Positions 61,729-64,000 of a stretch of 64,000 nt of DNA are shown piece after piece. Position 1 is the stretch's first letter; every line of letters starts with the position of its first letter. The stretch lies in assembly GCF_050589605.1 (NCBI RefSeq), contig NZ_JBNGOO010000003.1; one strand, 5' to 3'. The position numbers and the translations under genes are program-made. The stretch is from Granulosicoccus sp947495035 (GTDB taxonomy: Bacteria; Pseudomonadota; Gammaproteobacteria; Granulosicoccales; Granulosicoccaceae). The notes below the pieces were generated by a model. That model saw nothing but the letters and a program-made list of their open reading frames with translations. It did no database searches and was not told the origin of the DNA.

Positions 61729-64000
61729 TCAGCTCAATGTCGCATGCAGCGACTCGGCACTGCGGCCCAGAGGGTCACTGAGGGTCACGACATACAGTGT
61801 TCCCAGGGGCACGACTTCGCCACCGGGCACGTCCTTCACCCCGGAGAAGCTGAGTGGCTCGTCCGGTTGCACGATGTCATGACTGCCCAGTGATTCCAGT
61901 ACGCCTTCCGGAAAACGCCTGTCCACGCGCACCGAGTAGTACCCGCTGATGCCACCAGAGAGCCGTTGCGGGTGTGACAAGGTCAACACGACATTCGTCA
62001 TGCCGCCAGCCACTGCCGTACCGGACAGATTGACCAGCGCCGGTGTATCCGGTGGAGCGCCCGGAATCAGGACCAGCGAGACCGGTTCGGAGGCGACACT
62101 CCAGCGTCCCGGAACCGGTGGCGAGGAGCCGTCTTCGGGCGCACCTTGCACTTCCACCCGATAGACATAGCGCGTCCAGGGTGTCAGCTGCGCGGTCCTC
62201 GCCACGAGCACCGGGCCGGTATCGCGGTATTCGGCACTCTGCCGACCCGTCTCGGCATCGGCAGCCGCAATGCTGCCGCTGGCAACGATGGGCATGTTGG
62301 CAAGCAGCTTCGTGTCAGTACGGGTTCGTCGCAGTCGCCAGGTTCTGGCCGGCGTGACACCAGCCAGAACCGTGATGTTCGCTTGCACGACGTAATCCGG
62401 CTCAGCGGGCAACGATTCAACCGGCCGTACCGTCAGCGTGGGTTGTTGGGGTGGATCGCTGTTGGGCACGCCATACAGGATGATCGGCAGCTCACTCAGG
62501 TCCGGTTTGCCTCCGGATTCGGATTCCGCCGCAATCTTGTAGGCACTCAATATGCGCAGCGAACCGGACACGGCATGACGAAAGCCAGTCTCACTACCGG
62601 CGAAATCCACCATGACATCATCGAGTCGTTCGAACAGATGATCCGGGAAAGCCGCCGCATTGTCACGATAGACGCCGGCACGAACCGCCGCATCAGGCGC
62701 ATTATCGATCTGTGCCAGCAGTGCCGTCTCATTCTCCTGCTCCAGGTGAAGGCGCAGGCGATTCTCGTCGCAATGGTAGATGGCGTAATTCACCCCGGAC
62801 TGTCCGCTCCAGCGATGCTCGATCCAGGCAAGCCCGGTGACATCCGGACGTGCGGAATAGAGAAGAAACGGCGGTACGCTCAACTGCAGGGGCGGACGCG
62901 GATCCACCAGATTCAGACGGATGTCTTCTGACAGCACGGATTGTCGATTGGCCGTGTCAAACCACCTTGCATTGATGGTAAGGCGGCGCTGTTCGAGCAG
63001 GGCCAGCACCGGCCCCTCCATACGCAGCTCGACCCGAAAGGAACCTGGCTGTCCGGGAACGGCAACCTTGTCTGCCTCGGCCAGATCATGCTGCGTCGAT
63101 GGCGCCAGAGGATCGCTGATGAACAGGCGAACGTGGCTCAGTTCCAGACTGCCGGGTGCCAGATCCGCAGCGTCCGGCACCGCCACGAATACCGTGATCC
63201 GACCGCCGCTGCTGGCTGCGTCGGCAATATCCGGCTGCCGATAATAACCCTGCAGGATGGGACGCGGAGGTCTGGGTCGCTGCCCTGCCCCGGCAGTCGT
63301 TCGTGTCCACTCGGACCAGCGCCCGAAGCGATCCTGCTGGGCGACGGCATAGTCAATGGCGGGCGCTGCCGCCTTGCGATCGGCAATGAATCCGGTACCC
63401 GGCTCATCGACGGGTTGTCCGGTTTCATCATCGACATTGCTGGCCAGTACGATCGGCAGATGAAAGCCCTTGTCATTCTTGCGGTTCAAGCCTTCGACAA
63501 CACCACTGCCAGCAGGTGTGCGTTTGGCGGCAGCCAGCAAACCGGCAACCCGGACGCCCGACAGTTGCAGTTCCACTTCTCGCCTGGCATCCGGTGGCTG
63601 ACCGGGCAACCAGGCCTTGTGCAGCGTCCCGGTGATGTTCACCGACTCAGGCTGCTCCAGCGGTGCCAGCCGATCCACCACCGCATGCGTTTGCAGCATG
63701 ACAAAGGTGCGGGGTCTGCTGATGATGGGCTCTGTCAAGGTGGCGACAGGCTTGCCGATGGGCAGTTTTTCCACCAGCGCTGAATAGCGCTTGAAAACAA
63801 GATCTCCCCGCAGATTGCGATCAGCTGCCTGTACCTGGCCCAAAGCTGCATCGAAGACCTGCCGAAGCGGATCCATGCCGACATCATCACTGGCGCCCGA
63901 GGCAACATCCTCGAAGAAGCCATAGACCCGATAGAAGATGACGCGATCCTCGACTTCGACGAAGGTATCGTCGCGCATCTTGTACCCGAATCCGGTGGCG
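61729..64000 (-). CDS. Very large protein of unknown function with fibronectin-like segments (N-terminus outside window)
   Basis: At least 757 codons. An ATG at 63978 begins MRDDTFVEVEDRVIFYRVYG, but the frame stays open to the window edge (ATGFGYK before it) and no ribosome site is visible, so the gene probably continues outside. Segments such as PPDTPALVNLSGTAVAGGMT, LTPWTRYVYRVEVQGAPEDG and DPLGRSAESLHATLS resemble fibronectin type III-like repeats with their TYVYRV strand; others (YAVAQQDRFGRWSEWTRTTA) are similar in style. Function unknown. It is the upstream partner of the PLD-like protein. Large coupled proteins of this sort suggest a structural or injected particle component or a surface complex, but nothing here proves it. 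Confidence 0.75.
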   Translation of the reverse strand, partial: ATGFGYKMRDDTFVEVEDRVIFYRVYGFFEDVASGASDDVGMDPLRQVFDAALGQVQAADRNLRGDLVFKRYSALVEKLPIGKPVATLTEPIISRPRTFVMLQTHAVVDRLAPLEQPESVNITGTLHKAWLPGQPPDARREVELQLSGVRVAGLLAAAKRTPAGSGVVEGLNRKNDKGFHLPIVLASNVDDETGQPVDEPGTGFIADRKAAAPAIDYAVAQQDRFGRWSEWTRTTAGAGQRPRPPRPILQGYYRQPDIADAASSGGRITVFVAVPDAADLAPGSLELSHVRLFISDPLAPSTQHDLAEADKVAVPGQPGSFRVELRMEGPVLALLEQRRLTINARWFDTANRQSVLSEDIRLNLVDPRPPLQLSVPPFLLYSARPDVTGLAWIEHRWSGQSGVNYAIYHCDENRLRLHLEQENETALLAQIDNAPDAAVRAGVYRDNAAAFPDHLFERLDDVMVDFAGSETGFRHAVSGSLRILSAYKIAAESESGGKPDLSELPIILYGVPNSDPPQQPTLTVRPVESLPAEPDYVVQANITVLAGVTPARTWRLRRTRTDTKLLANMPIVASGSIAAADAETGRQSAEYRDTGPVLVARTAQLTPWTRYVYRVEVQGAPEDGSSPPVPGRWSVASEPVSLVLIPGAPPDTPALVNLSGTAVAGGMTNVVLTLSHPQRLSGGISGYYSVRVDRRFPEGVLESLGSHDIVQPDEPLSFSGVKDVPGGEVVPLGTLYVVTLSDPLGRSAESLHATLS

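Overview
The window is a 64 kb chromosomal segment of a high-GC (about 58-60%, judged by eye) Gram-negative bacterium. The block trxB / ftsK-lolA-rarA with aat nearby, an outer-membrane lipoprotein carrier (LolA), the long QueF form and LexA place it in the Gammaproteobacteria. The many transporters, a secreted xylanase, formate dehydrogenase accessory genes and large signalling proteins suggest a metabolically versatile heterotroph. I cannot assign a genus from sequence alone. No rRNA, tRNA, CRISPR array, insertion sequence or prophage was recognised.

Layout. 1-5.5 kb: formate dehydrogenase accessory locus, with a poly-4Fe-4S ferredoxin (cut by the window edge), DUF3306 and DUF3305 proteins on the minus strand, and divergently fdhD and an HTH/periplasmic-binding-like regulator. 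5.5-12.3 kb: a minus-strand run of nth, a sigma54-type response regulator, a cache/HAMP histidine kinase and a large SpoT-like HD protein. 12.5-15.5 kb: a membrane-anchored putative regulator and small hypothetical genes. 15.5-18.8 kb: lexA with a readable operator region, a cupin protein, queG and a GNAT. 18.8-31.7 kb: housekeeping block rarA-lolA-ftsK, trxB, FemAB-like acyltransferase, aat, thrC and hom, and a ThrE-type exporter next to the threonine genes. 31.7-41.3 kb: ribitol dehydrogenase-like SDR, LysR, MFS, AraC-GyrI, GFA-type enzyme, prs, queF, PQQ-type sugar dehydrogenase, nucleosidase and MBL hydrolase. 41.5-49.3 kb: gamma-glutamyltransferase lipoprotein, zinc peptidase, GH10 xylanase lipoprotein, HAD phosphatase, gltA. 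49.5-54.7 kb: a compact cassette of secreted S1 protease, acyl carrier protein, GNAT and fatty acyl-AMP ligase. 54.7-57.8 kb: a hybrid histidine kinase with a near-consensus promoter. 57.8-64 kb: a small acidic protein and two very large proteins of unknown function, the first ending in a degenerate phospholipase-D-like fold.

The most interesting points are: (1) a lexA promoter with a GAACGTTC box between the -35 and -10 elements and a second over the ribosome binding site, unlike the E. coli SOS box; (2) the protease/ACP/GNAT/acyl-AMP ligase cassette, which looks like a small undescribed acylation pathway; (3) the pair of giant unknown proteins at the right edge; (4) a 766-residue protein with an apparently intact (p)ppGpp-hydrolase-type HD centre but no recognisable synthetase; and (5) an unusual density of short tandem repeats, both coding and non-coding, one of which interrupts the assembly with a run of N.
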